Part shown: positions 15,511-24,181 of the stretch, piece by piece
Layout of the letters: each line of letters opens with the position of its first letter
Numbering within the stretch: position 1 is the first letter of the stretch
DNA from: Lignipirellula cremea
Lineage (GTDB): Bacteria; Planctomycetota; Planctomycetia; Pirellulales; Pirellulaceae
DNA: 64,000 nt
Direction: 5' to 3'
Assembly (NCBI RefSeq): GCF_007751035.1
Contig: NZ_CP036433.1
Location: 1,221,001-1,285,000, forward strand
The notes under the pieces: model-generated
What the model saw: only the letters and a program-made list of their open reading frames with translations
Told to the model about the DNA's origin: nothing
Database searches by the model: none
Position numbers and translations under genes: made by a program

Positions 15511-16383
15511 TTAGTCTAACTGCAGCCCCGACTCTCTGCCAATCCGCTCTTGCGGGAGGAATCGCCGCAAAATGTTCGCCCAGGCCTGGCGGGCCGGGGC
15601 CGGCAAGGCGGCCGGCTGCTCTTCCTGGGTCGCCTGGAACCCGCTCCAGCCCAGCCGGACGGGCCAGTCGTTCTGTTCTGCCGACGTATTAAACTGTTCC
15701 AGCCCGCGCAGAGCCCAGAGCGCCCCGTACAGGTTGCGAAAGTCGAACCACAGCCGATCTGCGCCCGTTGCCGCTTCCCGGCCCGGGCCAATCCAGGTCG
15801 CCAGTCCGATCGCCGCCGCGCAACAGCCCAGACCGACCAGCGGCGCCAGCTCCCACGCCTGCGGCGAAGTCCAGGGCAGATACGGCCAGAGCACTAGTGT
15901 CTGGCCAGCCCCCGCCAGGCAGGCAGCCGCTCCGTAACGGGTGGGCAGATAATTGGCCCAGCTGATCGCCAGCAGCAACAGCAGGAACCAGGAGCGGGCG
16001 TCGCGAATCTCCAGCGGCTGGTTCGGCTGGAGCAACAGTTTCTCGGCGGCCGGCATCGCCAGAATGCCCCAGAGCGTAGCGACGACGAAGGTCCAGGCCT
16101 GATGCTGCGGCCGGCGAGCCCCCAGCACGGCCATGAGCGGACAGAAAGAAGAAGTCGCCGTCAGAAAGCGGACAGACTGGCTGACCGCTGGCGAAACGTC
16201 CCCTGCCAGCAGCCACGCTTCGCTGATCGCCAGCACCCCCAGCGACAGCAGCATCCACCACCAGGCGGCCAGCAAAGTGGTGCCCTGCAGCAGTCGTCGA
16301 AAGTAGATCCAAAGGGCAATGGCAGCGGCTCCAAACCCCAGGGCCACCGCGGGCAGAACAAAACTGCCGGCAACAAACGGCAT
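15511..16383 (-). CDS. Multi-pass membrane protein of unknown function
   Basis: From ATG 16383 the protein has 290 residues with about seven hydrophobic segments (for example FVLPAVALGFGAAAIALWIYF and LLLLLAISWANYL). A soluble tail of about 80 residues follows, containing FDFRNLYGALWALRGLEQFN. Further in-frame sequence to 16536 would place a charged, unlikely segment in front of the first helix. The tail resembles a conserved planctomycete membrane protein of unknown role. No catalytic motif is seen. Confidence 0.75.
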   Translation of the reverse strand: MPFVAGSFVLPAVALGFGAAAIALWIYFRRLLQGTTLLAAWWWMLLSLGVLAISEAWLLAGDVSPAVSQSVRFLTATSSFCPLMAVLGARRPQHQAWTFVVATLWGILAMPAAEKLLLQPNQPLEIRDARSWFLLLLLAISWANYLPTRYGAAACLAGAGQTLVLWPYLPWTSPQAWELAPLVGLGCCAAAIGLATWIGPGREAATGADRLWFDFRNLYGALWALRGLEQFNTSAEQNDWPVRLGWSGFQATQEEQPAALPAPARQAWANILRRFLPQERIGRESGLQLD

Positions 16384-16425
16384 AATCGACAAAACCGAAT
16401 TAGTTCGTGTAACCGATACTAGTAA

Positions 16426-16453
16426 GGACCGCCTGTTGTTCTGCAGGCGGTCC
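16426..16453. promoter_or_regulatory. 10-bp stem palindrome in a divergent intergenic region
   Basis: GGACCGCCTG and CAGGCGGTCC are separated by 8 bases, then A6 follows. It lies 40 bases upstream of the membrane protein start (- strand) and 200 bases upstream of the + strand gene at 16661. It could be an operator, or a terminator-like hairpin left from an older arrangement. Confidence 0.4.
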
Positions 16454-16660
16454 AAAAAAGTGCTGATAGCGATAAGACTAGGCGTGTGAACAAGATGCGA
16501 CAAGTGCCCGCCGCGGCGTTTCAAGAAATGTTGCAAAAAATCAACCGTTGCATTTGCTCAACCTCAAGACGCATCGCATGTTTCATCATTACCACATTGC
16601 CGAATTACGCAAGCGGCAAACTCCCCCTGGAATCCTCATCTTGATATCGAGGAACGTGCT

Positions 16661-17617
16661 ATGAAACGTCAATTGATTTTTGCAGCCTTGTTCGGCTTGC
16701 TCGCGCCGGCTGCGGTTCAAGCGCAGAATTTCCTTGCACAGAATGGGGATGGGCCCGCCCTGGCTGCCCCGGCAGTCGAGCAGGCGGCCGAGGAGTTGCC
16801 GCTGAGCCCGGCCCCGGAGGCTCGTCCGCTGGAAAATAACAGCCAGGCAGCACCGGCGCCCTATTATGCGCCGCGCATCCAGTCCCCTGTGCCGGGGCGT
16901 CCGTTCCGCCAGGCTTCGGCTCCGATGGCGGATCCGTACTACAACCACGGCATCAACTTCGGCAACCAGTGCTGCGAGACGGGTGATCCGTGCGCCCGGG
17001 GTTTATGGGGCAACTACTGCGCCGACAAAGTGCTCTGGTGCAATCGTCAGCATCGCCGTGCTGCGGCCTGCAACATGTGCAACACGGGAAACTGCGGCGT
17101 GGGCAGCACTGGCCTGACCGATTGCGGCGTGGGAAGGTGCGGAGGCATGGGGCTGTGCCCGTCGCAGCCCTACGCTTGTGTGCGGCCTGTGCATGGTTGT
17201 GATAGCAGCCTGGGTTCTTTGCCCGACAACCACGATACGCTGGATCGCCTGCACCTGTCGGCTCCGTGCCCGACCTGCGGTCCTTCCAACCCGAGCCGGG
17301 GCGCCTGGCTGTTTGGTGGGATCTGGTCGGCCTTCCATGGCGGCGGATGCCAGAACGGCTGTGGCGATGGTAGATGTGGCTGTGGCGATGGCAACTGTGG
17401 CTGCAGCACTGGCAACTGCGGCTGGCAGGGACAGCTGCCCGGCGACTTTGATTCGCACGAGCAGTCGCACGCTCCCCAACCGTCCGGAGCCCAGTACCAG
17501 GAATACATGCCTGCGGAACCGAAGCCGGCTCCCGCTGCCGCACCGGCTTCGTCGGCCCGTCGTTCGCTTGACCTGTCAGGTCGGCCGCGACTGTCGTCGT
17601 ACCGCAGCGGACGTTAA
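16661..17617 (+). CDS. Secreted Cys/Gly-rich hypothetical protein
   Basis: This 318-residue protein has a signal peptide (MKRQLIFAALFGLLAPAAVQA), then a Pro/Ala-rich stretch. A central domain (about 90-260) is rich in cysteine and glycine, with units such as CNMCNTGNCGVGS and GCGDGRCGCGDGNCGCS. The C-terminus is Pro/Ala-rich and ends in a basic SYRSGR. GAGGAA precedes the ATG. It probably forms a disulfide-linked surface or wall component. The Cys-Gly pattern recalls other secreted proteins in this window. No enzyme motif is present. Confidence 0.75.
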   Translation: MKRQLIFAALFGLLAPAAVQAQNFLAQNGDGPALAAPAVEQAAEELPLSPAPEARPLENNSQAAPAPYYAPRIQSPVPGRPFRQASAPMADPYYNHGINFGNQCCETGDPCARGLWGNYCADKVLWCNRQHRRAAACNMCNTGNCGVGSTGLTDCGVGRCGGMGLCPSQPYACVRPVHGCDSSLGSLPDNHDTLDRLHLSAPCPTCGPSNPSRGAWLFGGIWSAFHGGGCQNGCGDGRCGCGDGNCGCSTGNCGWQGQLPGDFDSHEQSHAPQPSGAQYQEYMPAEPKPAPAAAPASSARRSLDLSGRPRLSSYRSGR

Positions 17618-17640
17618 GCAGTAGACGTCAAGCAGCATGC

Positions 17641-17667
17641 AAAAAGGACGTTCTCCCCGGAGAACGT
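17641..17667 (-). terminator. Terminator of the minus-strand MoxR-to-pseudo-HtrA run
   Basis: ACGTTCTC-CCCG-GAGAACGT (17648-17667 with adjoining CC/GG) is preceded on the + strand by AAAAA (17641-17645). Read on the minus strand, this is a stem followed by CCTTTTT. It lies about 115 bases past the stop of the last gene in that run. Confidence 0.7.
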
Positions 17668-17783
17668 GGGGCAGATCGGCCGGGCAAGTGAGGCCGATGG
17701 AGTGCAACCCCGACAGCCGTCTGGAAATCCAGCCGGCTTGTCGTCGTTTACGGGCAGCAGATGGGCTGACCAAAGCGTTGTGC

Positions 17784-19760
17784 TTAGAAACGATCGAGGG
17801 AATCGATCCAGCGGAGGAATCCGGCGAATTCTTCGTCGTTGAGGTAGCGGCCCGGGCCTTCGTGCTCGACGGTGGTGACCGGGTATTTCAGCTTTTCTAA
17901 TTTGTCGACGCCGGCTTTGATGGCCGGAGCCAAAGGCGACTTGTCGGGACGGGTCGTGTACACGGCGACCCGCAGGACCGGATCGTTGTCGGCCGGGGCC
18001 GCCCTGCCGGGCATGGCCGCATCGACGGCGGCGATGCCGCGCACCCGATCACGATGGGTAAAGCCCGCCAGATAAGCGATGCCGCCGCCGGCCTGGTAGC
18101 CATGGGCGACAATCCGGCTGCGGTCGACATTATAGTTGGCCAGAATGTCGTCGAGCGCTTTGCTGATGAAGTCGACTTCGCCGGGCGTCCATTTGGCAGG
18201 GTCAGCCGCCTGGGGAGCCAGCAGGATTAACTGCTGCTGGTCGCAGACGGGCTGCCAGCGGGCCAGGAGTTTCTCGCGGTCGAATTCGCCGGGAGCGTGC
18301 AGATAGATCACCACGCCATAGGTGAATTGCGGGTCGTAGGTGGTTGGCACATAGGCCAGGCATTCGTTCTTTTCTTCGGCCAGCTTCAGATCAACGGGAC
18401 CGACGGGAGGACGTTCCCCTTCGCCGGCGGGTGTCACGCCGTCGGGCAGGGCGGACGGCAGCTCGGCGGGGATTTCGGTCGGCAGGCTGGCCAGTTTGAT
18501 TTTGACTTCTTTCTTTTCTTCGCCGCGGAGGAGCGTCAGGGTGATCTCTTCGTCGAAGGTAAAGGCCGCCAGCTGATCGCTGAGGGAGCCGGCGTCGGGG
18601 ATTTCATCGCCATCGAGCAGGGTCAGGCGATCGCCCGGCTCGATGCCGGCCTCGGCAGCCGGGGAACCGGGATACACGTAACGCACCACCACGCCCTTTT
18701 CTTTGCCGGGACCGCGGAGCGGGAGCAGACCGATGAACGGGTTCACGTAGGGACGGATCTCATCGGTCAGGGTGACTTCAAACGGCAGCTGTTCTTCGCC
18801 GCGCAGGACGACAACCTGGACGACGTCGCCCGCGTATTTGCGTCCCAGCAGATGCTTGAGCTGGGCCTGGCGTACGACCGGCTGGCCGCTGACTTCGACG
18901 ATTTTGTCCCCCACTTTGATGCCGGCTTCAGCAGCGGGCGAGGTGGCGGGACAAGCGGCCACTTCGGGAGGCGTTTCATACAGATCCGATGCTTTGAGCG
19001 ACACGCCCAGCAGGCCCGGCTTCAGGTTTTCGCCGGCTTTGAGTTTTTCCAGGTGCGGCATGACGTCGGACAGCGGCACGGCGAAACCGATGCCGGAGTC
19101 GTACCATTCAGCGCCAGCAACCGCGTCGCCGCCTTGCGGAGAAAAGGGCGCCAGGATCCCCATCACGCGGCCGCGGATGTCGACAATCGGACCACCGTAG
19201 TTGCTGGGCGAAATCTTGGCGTCGGTCTGCACGACCTTTCCCCAGACACGATCCGCAGCACTCAAGATGCCGACCGAAAGATTCGGGGCGTCGGGGCCGT
19301 AGGTGCGGCCAATGGCGATCGTCCACTGGCCGACGACGAATTCGTCGCGGGGGGCGATCTCGGGCGTGGGCAGTTTCTTGTCGGTTTTGACTTTGAGCAG
19401 CACGAGCTTCCGGCTTTCATCGCGGGCCACAATCTGCGCAGCGGCGCGGCCGCCTTCGGGCAGGCTCACGATGATGGAGTTCGGGTTCTGCACAAAGTTG
19501 AACTCGCTGGAAAGAATGTAACCGTCTTCCGAGACGATCAGGCCGGTGGTGGGGCCTTCGCCGGCGATCAGCTCGCCGACCCGTTCCTGCCCGGCATACG
19601 TTTCGATACGCACGACCGCGGGGGACGCTTTGTCCACGGCGGCCAGGATCGCACGTTCTTCGATGGTGGCGATATCATCCTGGGCCCAGGCCGAGGTCCA
19701 CGGGGAAACCAGCAAGCAGAGCGTAGCGAGCAGCAGCAGGCGCATAGCGAAAACTTTCAT
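17784..19760 (-). CDS. Inactive HtrA-like protein fused to an inactive esterase-like domain
   Basis: This exported protein of 658 residues has signal peptide MRLLLLATLCLLVSPWTSAWA within its N-terminus. It has a trypsin-like domain (about 35-245), two PDZ domains (about 250-335 and 340-430) and an alpha/beta-hydrolase domain (about 460-658). The protease triad is gone: F87 replaces His (ILSSEFNFV), K118 replaces Asp (ESRKLVLLK) and Y188 replaces Ser (ISPSNYGGPI). The hydrolase elbow is also broken (HGYQAGGG, Gln at the Ser position), and R replaces the usual late GH. It is probably a binding or scaffolding protein. It is last in the minus-strand run, 86 bases after another pseudo-protease. 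Confidence 0.87.
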   Translation of the reverse strand: MKVFAMRLLLLATLCLLVSPWTSAWAQDDIATIEERAILAAVDKASPAVVRIETYAGQERVGELIAGEGPTTGLIVSEDGYILSSEFNFVQNPNSIIVSLPEGGRAAAQIVARDESRKLVLLKVKTDKKLPTPEIAPRDEFVVGQWTIAIGRTYGPDAPNLSVGILSAADRVWGKVVQTDAKISPSNYGGPIVDIRGRVMGILAPFSPQGGDAVAGAEWYDSGIGFAVPLSDVMPHLEKLKAGENLKPGLLGVSLKASDLYETPPEVAACPATSPAAEAGIKVGDKIVEVSGQPVVRQAQLKHLLGRKYAGDVVQVVVLRGEEQLPFEVTLTDEIRPYVNPFIGLLPLRGPGKEKGVVVRYVYPGSPAAEAGIEPGDRLTLLDGDEIPDAGSLSDQLAAFTFDEEITLTLLRGEEKKEVKIKLASLPTEIPAELPSALPDGVTPAGEGERPPVGPVDLKLAEEKNECLAYVPTTYDPQFTYGVVIYLHAPGEFDREKLLARWQPVCDQQQLILLAPQAADPAKWTPGEVDFISKALDDILANYNVDRSRIVAHGYQAGGGIAYLAGFTHRDRVRGIAAVDAAMPGRAAPADNDPVLRVAVYTTRPDKSPLAPAIKAGVDKLEKLKYPVTTVEHEGPGRYLNDEEFAGFLRWIDSLDRF

Positions 19761-19846
19761 CGGGTTAGCAAGGCAACAGGAACGCGGAGCAACAACGCTG
19801 GGGGGCGGACCGCTGGGGCGGACCGGGTCGTTGACCGGGCGTTCGG

Positions 19847-20875
19847 CTAGTCGTTGGCGCTCAGTTCGACTTCGATCAACTCCTGGCCGCGCTGGACCGT
19901 GAGGCGAATGGAGTCGTCGCGGTCGATCTGCAGCAACTGCACGCGGAACACTTCGCAAGACGACATAATGTCGTCGTCGCAGAACAGGATCAGGTCGTCG
20001 GTTTTCAGGCCGGATTTTTCCGCCGCCGAACCGCGACGGATCTGATCGATAAACGGCGGCGTTTTCGCCAGCACGTCGGGCACCAGGGTAATGCCCAGCA
20101 TCGACAACGTCAGGGGATCCGGCTGGAGTTTGAGATCCTCCGGGTCCACGCTGGGCACGCTGAGGCCGCGTTTCAAATTGTCGACCGAGTCGGCCAGGGC
20201 GGCGACGGGAATGGCGTAGTTCAACCAGGTGTTGTTCTGCGCGTTCCGCAGTTCTTTCCCCAGGATGCCGGCCAGTCGGCCGCGGGTATCGGTCAGCGCC
20301 CCGCCGGCGCCGCCGGGGTTGTTGGTCATGGCGTCCAGCACGTACGCTTCGCCGCGGTAAGGCGTTTCGAACACGCCGCGTCGGGCGAACAGTTTGCTTT
20401 TGGCCGAGACAACGCCGTGCAGCACGCTGGCCGCTTCGTCGCCGGCGGCCACGCCGTAGATGTTACTAAAGGCCAGAACCCGTGCCCCGGATTTCAGCTC
20501 GACCGATTTATCCAGATTGAAATACGAAAGGTTCACCGCGTCGATTTTGAGCACCGCGATTTCCAGACGCGGGTCGTAGCCGACCAGCTCTCCCTGGAAC
20601 TTGCGGCCGTCATTAAGGGTGACGGTGATGTAATCCGTATCGAGCACATAACTCCAGGAGGTCAGCACGTGGCCTTCGGGAGAGATCACCATGCCGCTTT
20701 GATACGGTTCCAGGCCGCGTACGCCGCCGGCGCCGTAGATCTTGACGATCTTGGGCTGCACGCCGGTAATCGTTTTGGCGAACGACTGGGCGTGGACGTT
20801 TTTCGAACTGCCGGCGAAAGCCAGTCCCACGAGAGCCAGTGTGAAAGCGACCCAGCGGCGATGATGATTGGTCAT
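19847..20875 (-). CDS. Inactive HtrA-like PDZ protein
   Basis: This exported 342-residue protein has a leader (WVAFTLALVGLAFAGSSKNVHA), a trypsin-like fold (about 35-245) and one PDZ domain (about 265-342). Aligned with DegP-type proteases, the His position is S75 (VLTSWSYVL), the Asp position is E105 (PRLEIAVLK), and the Ser position is A190 (NNPGGAGGAL). No proteolysis is therefore expected. The surrounding fold motifs (GMVISPEGHVLT, GRLAGILGKEL) are well kept, so it is not decaying. The ATG at 20875 follows GAGGAA. It sits between an intact HtrA paralog and a second pseudo-protease, suggesting a hetero-oligomer; that is inference. Confidence 0.87.
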   Translation of the reverse strand: MTNHHRRWVAFTLALVGLAFAGSSKNVHAQSFAKTITGVQPKIVKIYGAGGVRGLEPYQSGMVISPEGHVLTSWSYVLDTDYITVTLNDGRKFQGELVGYDPRLEIAVLKIDAVNLSYFNLDKSVELKSGARVLAFSNIYGVAAGDEAASVLHGVVSAKSKLFARRGVFETPYRGEAYVLDAMTNNPGGAGGALTDTRGRLAGILGKELRNAQNNTWLNYAIPVAALADSVDNLKRGLSVPSVDPEDLKLQPDPLTLSMLGITLVPDVLAKTPPFIDQIRRGSAAEKSGLKTDDLILFCDDDIMSSCEVFRVQLLQIDRDDSIRLTVQRGQELIEVELSAND

Positions 20876-20947
20876 ACGATAATTCCTCGCCGACTGCTTC
20901 CCCATGTGTGGCAGCGTCAACGATTAGAAGAAAGCCAAAGGTTAGCG

Positions 20948-22768
20948 TCAGGCGTCGGTTTTGGGGGTCTTGGCCAGGTCGTAAGTCTTGGGCAGGAGTA
21001 CGCCAAAGACGTCGTCGCCGCGGCGGACTTCGATCCGGCCCGGCAACTGGCGTCCGTCGACTTCGCGATACTCGCTGAAATACAATTCGCAGGGGTCCGC
21101 GTAGGAGTCGGCGTACATTTCCATACCGACCAGACGTCCCGTTTGCGGGTCGAACATGAACTTCGATTCAATCACCCCATGGGTCGCGACCAGCACGTCG
21201 ATCGGCTGTTCGAAGCCGGCCATCGGCGCGGTGCCCAGGTAATACACCTGGCCGAATTTCTCTGGTCCGTTCAGCAGCAGTCGGCGCCACAGGTGCATGG
21301 CGGCAAGCAGCCCTCCGGAACCTTCGGGGGCGAGTTGCGTATCGAGATCTTTGGACGGATCGATCGAAGCCGGACCGGCCGGGAACACGCCCGAGACGGC
21401 GGTTTCTCCCAGCGTCAGTTCAAAGGCGCCCCCCGCTTCGAGCTCGCCCTGTGCGGTCCAGACGCCGCCCTGGCCGGTAAAACTGCCGCCCTGTTCAAAG
21501 GCAGTCCAGACCCGGTCACGGTTGAGCTGGTTGAAGTAATAGTTAGCGTAACCCCGTCGCATTTCGATGAAGGGGGCGGCCTCTTTCGGCGGCGGAGCGG
21601 GCGCTTTGCCAGGCTGCAGCGGGATCGGCCGGGGGCCCGGCTTGTCCGGACCAGGCGCCGGTCCTTCCGGGTCGTGGCCCGGATCGGGAGCGTCTTTTTC
21701 CGACGGGGTCAGGCCGGGCTGGATTTTGCTGATCAGTTCGTCGTCGGAATGAACGCCGGAGAGCCGGACGAGGACGTCGTACCGTTTCCCATCGCGACGG
21801 AAGCTGAGCGGCACGCGCCAGCCTTTGGGGTAAATGCCGAGGACGTTCTTGAAGCCGTTGACCGTCGTGATAGGGCGTCCGCCAAAGGCGACGATTTCAT
21901 CGTCGTAGCGAAGGCCGCGGCGGTAGGCGTCAGAGGTTTCAATAATGTTGGAAACCAGCACCAGGCCTTCTTCCGAGGTGGCGACGCTGGCGCCGAGCGT
22001 GGCGTGATCGACGATCCGCCCGCTGCGGAGGTAGCCCATAAAGTTTTTAATCTGGTTGATGCTGATGGCGTAGCCGACGCCCACATTGACGCGGCCGCGT
22101 TTTTCAAACGAACCGCGGCCGTTGATGCCAATCAACTGGGCCTGGGCGTTGAAAAGCGGCCCGCCCGAGTTGCCCGGGTTGATCGAGGCGTCGGTCTGGA
22201 TGCAGTCGGCGTATTCCAGCAGGGTGCCGGCCGGATACTGGTACCGGTTCACGCCCGAGACGATGCCATAGGTGACCGTCGGTTCAAAGTTGGTGGCCAG
22301 CAGGAAGGGGTTTCCGACCGCGAAGCACCAGTCGCCGGGGCGGACCAGGTCGCTGTCGCCCAGTTCCGCATGCGGGAAGTCGTCGCGGCCCAGCAGTTTG
22401 ATCATGGCCACGTCGCCGGTGGGATCAATGCCGACAATGACCGCATCGTAGAGCACGCCATCGGGCATGCTGCATTTCATGTGGTTGCCGGCCGGCTTGG
22501 AGACGTGGAAGTTGGTCAGGGCGTAGCCGTCGGCCGTGATCACCACGCCGGAACCGCCGCCCCGGCCGCCGTTGGCGAACACAGATACGGAAGCGGCTTT
22601 TGCTTTGGCGATAGCGGCGATGCGTTCCTGTTGCGCGGCCAGCACCGCATCCATCTCTTCGCTCTGGGCAAAGCACGGAGCGGCAAGCACCAGCGAAGCG
22701 GTCAGCAGCGATGCGGCAAAGAGGGCGTTCGCCTTCCAGCGGACAGGTCGAAAAATTTGAGTTCTCAC
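20948..22768 (-). CDS. HtrA-like serine protease with PDZ and C-terminal extension
   Basis: This secreted 606-residue protein has an intact trypsin triad: H88 (ALTNFHVSK), D119 (PTGDVAMIK) and S201 (INPGNSGGPL). A signal peptide ending near PCFAQ and a coiled segment precede the protease domain (about 65-245). A PDZ domain (about 255-345) follows, then a Pro-rich linker. The C-terminal domain of about 200 residues contains VLVATHGVIESKFMFDPQTG and ELYFSEYREVDGRQLPGRIEV, which resembles outer-membrane lipoprotein-sorting folds. Its start overlaps the stop of the upstream NPCBM gene by four bases. It is the only active protease of three tandem paralogs. Confidence 0.9.
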   Translation of the reverse strand: MRTQIFRPVRWKANALFAASLLTASLVLAAPCFAQSEEMDAVLAAQQERIAAIAKAKAASVSVFANGGRGGGSGVVITADGYALTNFHVSKPAGNHMKCSMPDGVLYDAVIVGIDPTGDVAMIKLLGRDDFPHAELGDSDLVRPGDWCFAVGNPFLLATNFEPTVTYGIVSGVNRYQYPAGTLLEYADCIQTDASINPGNSGGPLFNAQAQLIGINGRGSFEKRGRVNVGVGYAISINQIKNFMGYLRSGRIVDHATLGASVATSEEGLVLVSNIIETSDAYRRGLRYDDEIVAFGGRPITTVNGFKNVLGIYPKGWRVPLSFRRDGKRYDVLVRLSGVHSDDELISKIQPGLTPSEKDAPDPGHDPEGPAPGPDKPGPRPIPLQPGKAPAPPPKEAAPFIEMRRGYANYYFNQLNRDRVWTAFEQGGSFTGQGGVWTAQGELEAGGAFELTLGETAVSGVFPAGPASIDPSKDLDTQLAPEGSGGLLAAMHLWRRLLLNGPEKFGQVYYLGTAPMAGFEQPIDVLVATHGVIESKFMFDPQTGRLVGMEMYADSYADPCELYFSEYREVDGRQLPGRIEVRRGDDVFGVLLPKTYDLAKTPKTDA

Positions 22769-24051
22769 TTTTTCACCCTTGCATCGCAGAGGTCTAAATG
22801 GTCGGCGATATCGCCCGCCTCGCCGAAATCGACCAGGATGGTGAGGCGTCGCACGTCCGTAATATCGAGATCGATTTCCACGGGTTGTTCGTCTTTTCCG
22901 GAAAGCTGCCCGCGGTAGAGATCCTGGCCGTCGCCGCGGATCAGAAGTTCAACGTTTCCGCCTTCGCCCACGCTGTCATCGATGCCGGCTTTGGCGAGGA
23001 AACGGCCAAACTTGCCGTTCAGGCGGTAAGTCAGCAGGGTGCGGCTGTGGATGGCGAGCCCTTTGGCGTACGACTTGCCTGCCAGCTGCAGCGAGGCGCC
23101 GTCAAAACTGATATCGCGACGGGGCATGTTCCAGCGGGTCAGGTTCTCGGCGATCGGGCCGGGATCAAAAAACGGCGACCATTCGATCCGGTCCGGATCC
23201 AGATCGCTCAGATAAGCGATCTTGCCGCTGGAAAAATCAAACCGCTGTACGGCCGCCAGGGGCAGGCTCAAGCGGGCCCCGGCGACCGAGACCAGGTGGA
23301 TCTGGTCGGCGTCGGTTTCCAGCGTTTTGGCTCGGTAGGCGCCGCCGCCCAGGTCGTCGACCTGGCACATGGCGTCGGGCAGTTCGCGACCGGGCGGGTG
23401 ATAGTAAACGACGCCGTCGAGCTTGCTGCGGTTGACGTCGATCTTGCGACCGTTGAATTCAAACTGGACCGATTCGGCCGTGATGTCGTGAACGATACCT
23501 TCGAGATAATCCAGGGCGTCGCGGGTGACCGTTTTTTTGTCGCCATTTTCATCTTCGACTTCCACCATGGTCGTTTTGCGGACGACGATGAGATCACCTT
23601 TGGCTTCGACATCAATGATTGAGGTCCACTGGTCGATCAGGTCCCCTTTTTGCGACTGGAACCGCACGCTGCGGATGGAGCGGGTGTGGGTTTCCGCCTG
23701 GCCGCCGTTGCGCAGGGCGGCTACGGCCTGGCTGTCGCTGACGGTGTAGCTGGAAGCCCGCAGTTCCGATCCGTCGACCAGATCGATGGTGACGCTGCTT
23801 TCCGGCCCCTTGGCGTCGCTGGATTTTTTCACCGGAGTAATGGCGATCAGGTCGGTGTAGTTCAGGCGGACTTCGGCGCCATCCTGTTTGACGACGGCAT
23901 GGTCAGGGGCGAGGGAGAGGAGTTCGCCGGTGACTTTTTCTCCGGAGAGTTGCGAAACTTCGACCTCGATCCCGGCCCAGGCGGTGACGCAGGTCGCGGC
24001 GAAACAGCCCAGGGTTAGCAGGGCGGCCGAGAGAGCTTTTCGAGGGAGCAT
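22765..24051 (-). CDS. Secreted NPCBM-domain protein
   Basis: From ATG 24051 the protein has 428 residues and a signal peptide (LSAALLTLGCFAATCVTAWA). The C-terminal 140 residues match the NPCBM carbohydrate-binding module: DGASLQLAGKSYAKGLAIHSRTLL, FLAKAGIDDSV and LTILVDFGEAGDIADHLDLCDARV. The N-terminal region (about 25-75) has a small beta fold, VEVSQLSGEKVTGELLSL, repeated in spirit later as FNGRKIDVNRSKLDGVVY. This suggests repeated small beta-barrels. It probably binds surface glycans. It is translationally coupled to the active HtrA gene. Confidence 0.85.
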   Translation of the reverse strand: MLPRKALSAALLTLGCFAATCVTAWAGIEVEVSQLSGEKVTGELLSLAPDHAVVKQDGAEVRLNYTDLIAITPVKKSSDAKGPESSVTIDLVDGSELRASSYTVSDSQAVAALRNGGQAETHTRSIRSVRFQSQKGDLIDQWTSIIDVEAKGDLIVVRKTTMVEVEDENGDKKTVTRDALDYLEGIVHDITAESVQFEFNGRKIDVNRSKLDGVVYYHPPGRELPDAMCQVDDLGGGAYRAKTLETDADQIHLVSVAGARLSLPLAAVQRFDFSSGKIAYLSDLDPDRIEWSPFFDPGPIAENLTRWNMPRRDISFDGASLQLAGKSYAKGLAIHSRTLLTYRLNGKFGRFLAKAGIDDSVGEGGNVELLIRGDGQDLYRGQLSGKDEQPVEIDLDITDVRRLTILVDFGEAGDIADHLDLCDARVKK

Positions 24052-24181
24052 AGAGAAAACCAATTCCGTTTCTAGCGTGCGGATCGCCAAGGCGGCTAAC
24101 GAGAACTCTTTCAAGTCTAGCCAGCTTTTTCCCCCTTGGCGACTTGTTTCACCAACAATTGCCGGAGCTGCCGGCGGGGGA

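Noticed and set aside
13902-15692. 596-residue + strand open frame
   Set aside because: Antisense to the LRR lipoprotein; its repeats mirror the LRR codons.
20417-22918. 833-residue + strand open frame
   Set aside because: It runs antisense across the active HtrA gene, whose triad motifs and signal peptide show it to be the real one; GC-rich codon bias keeps the opposite strand open.
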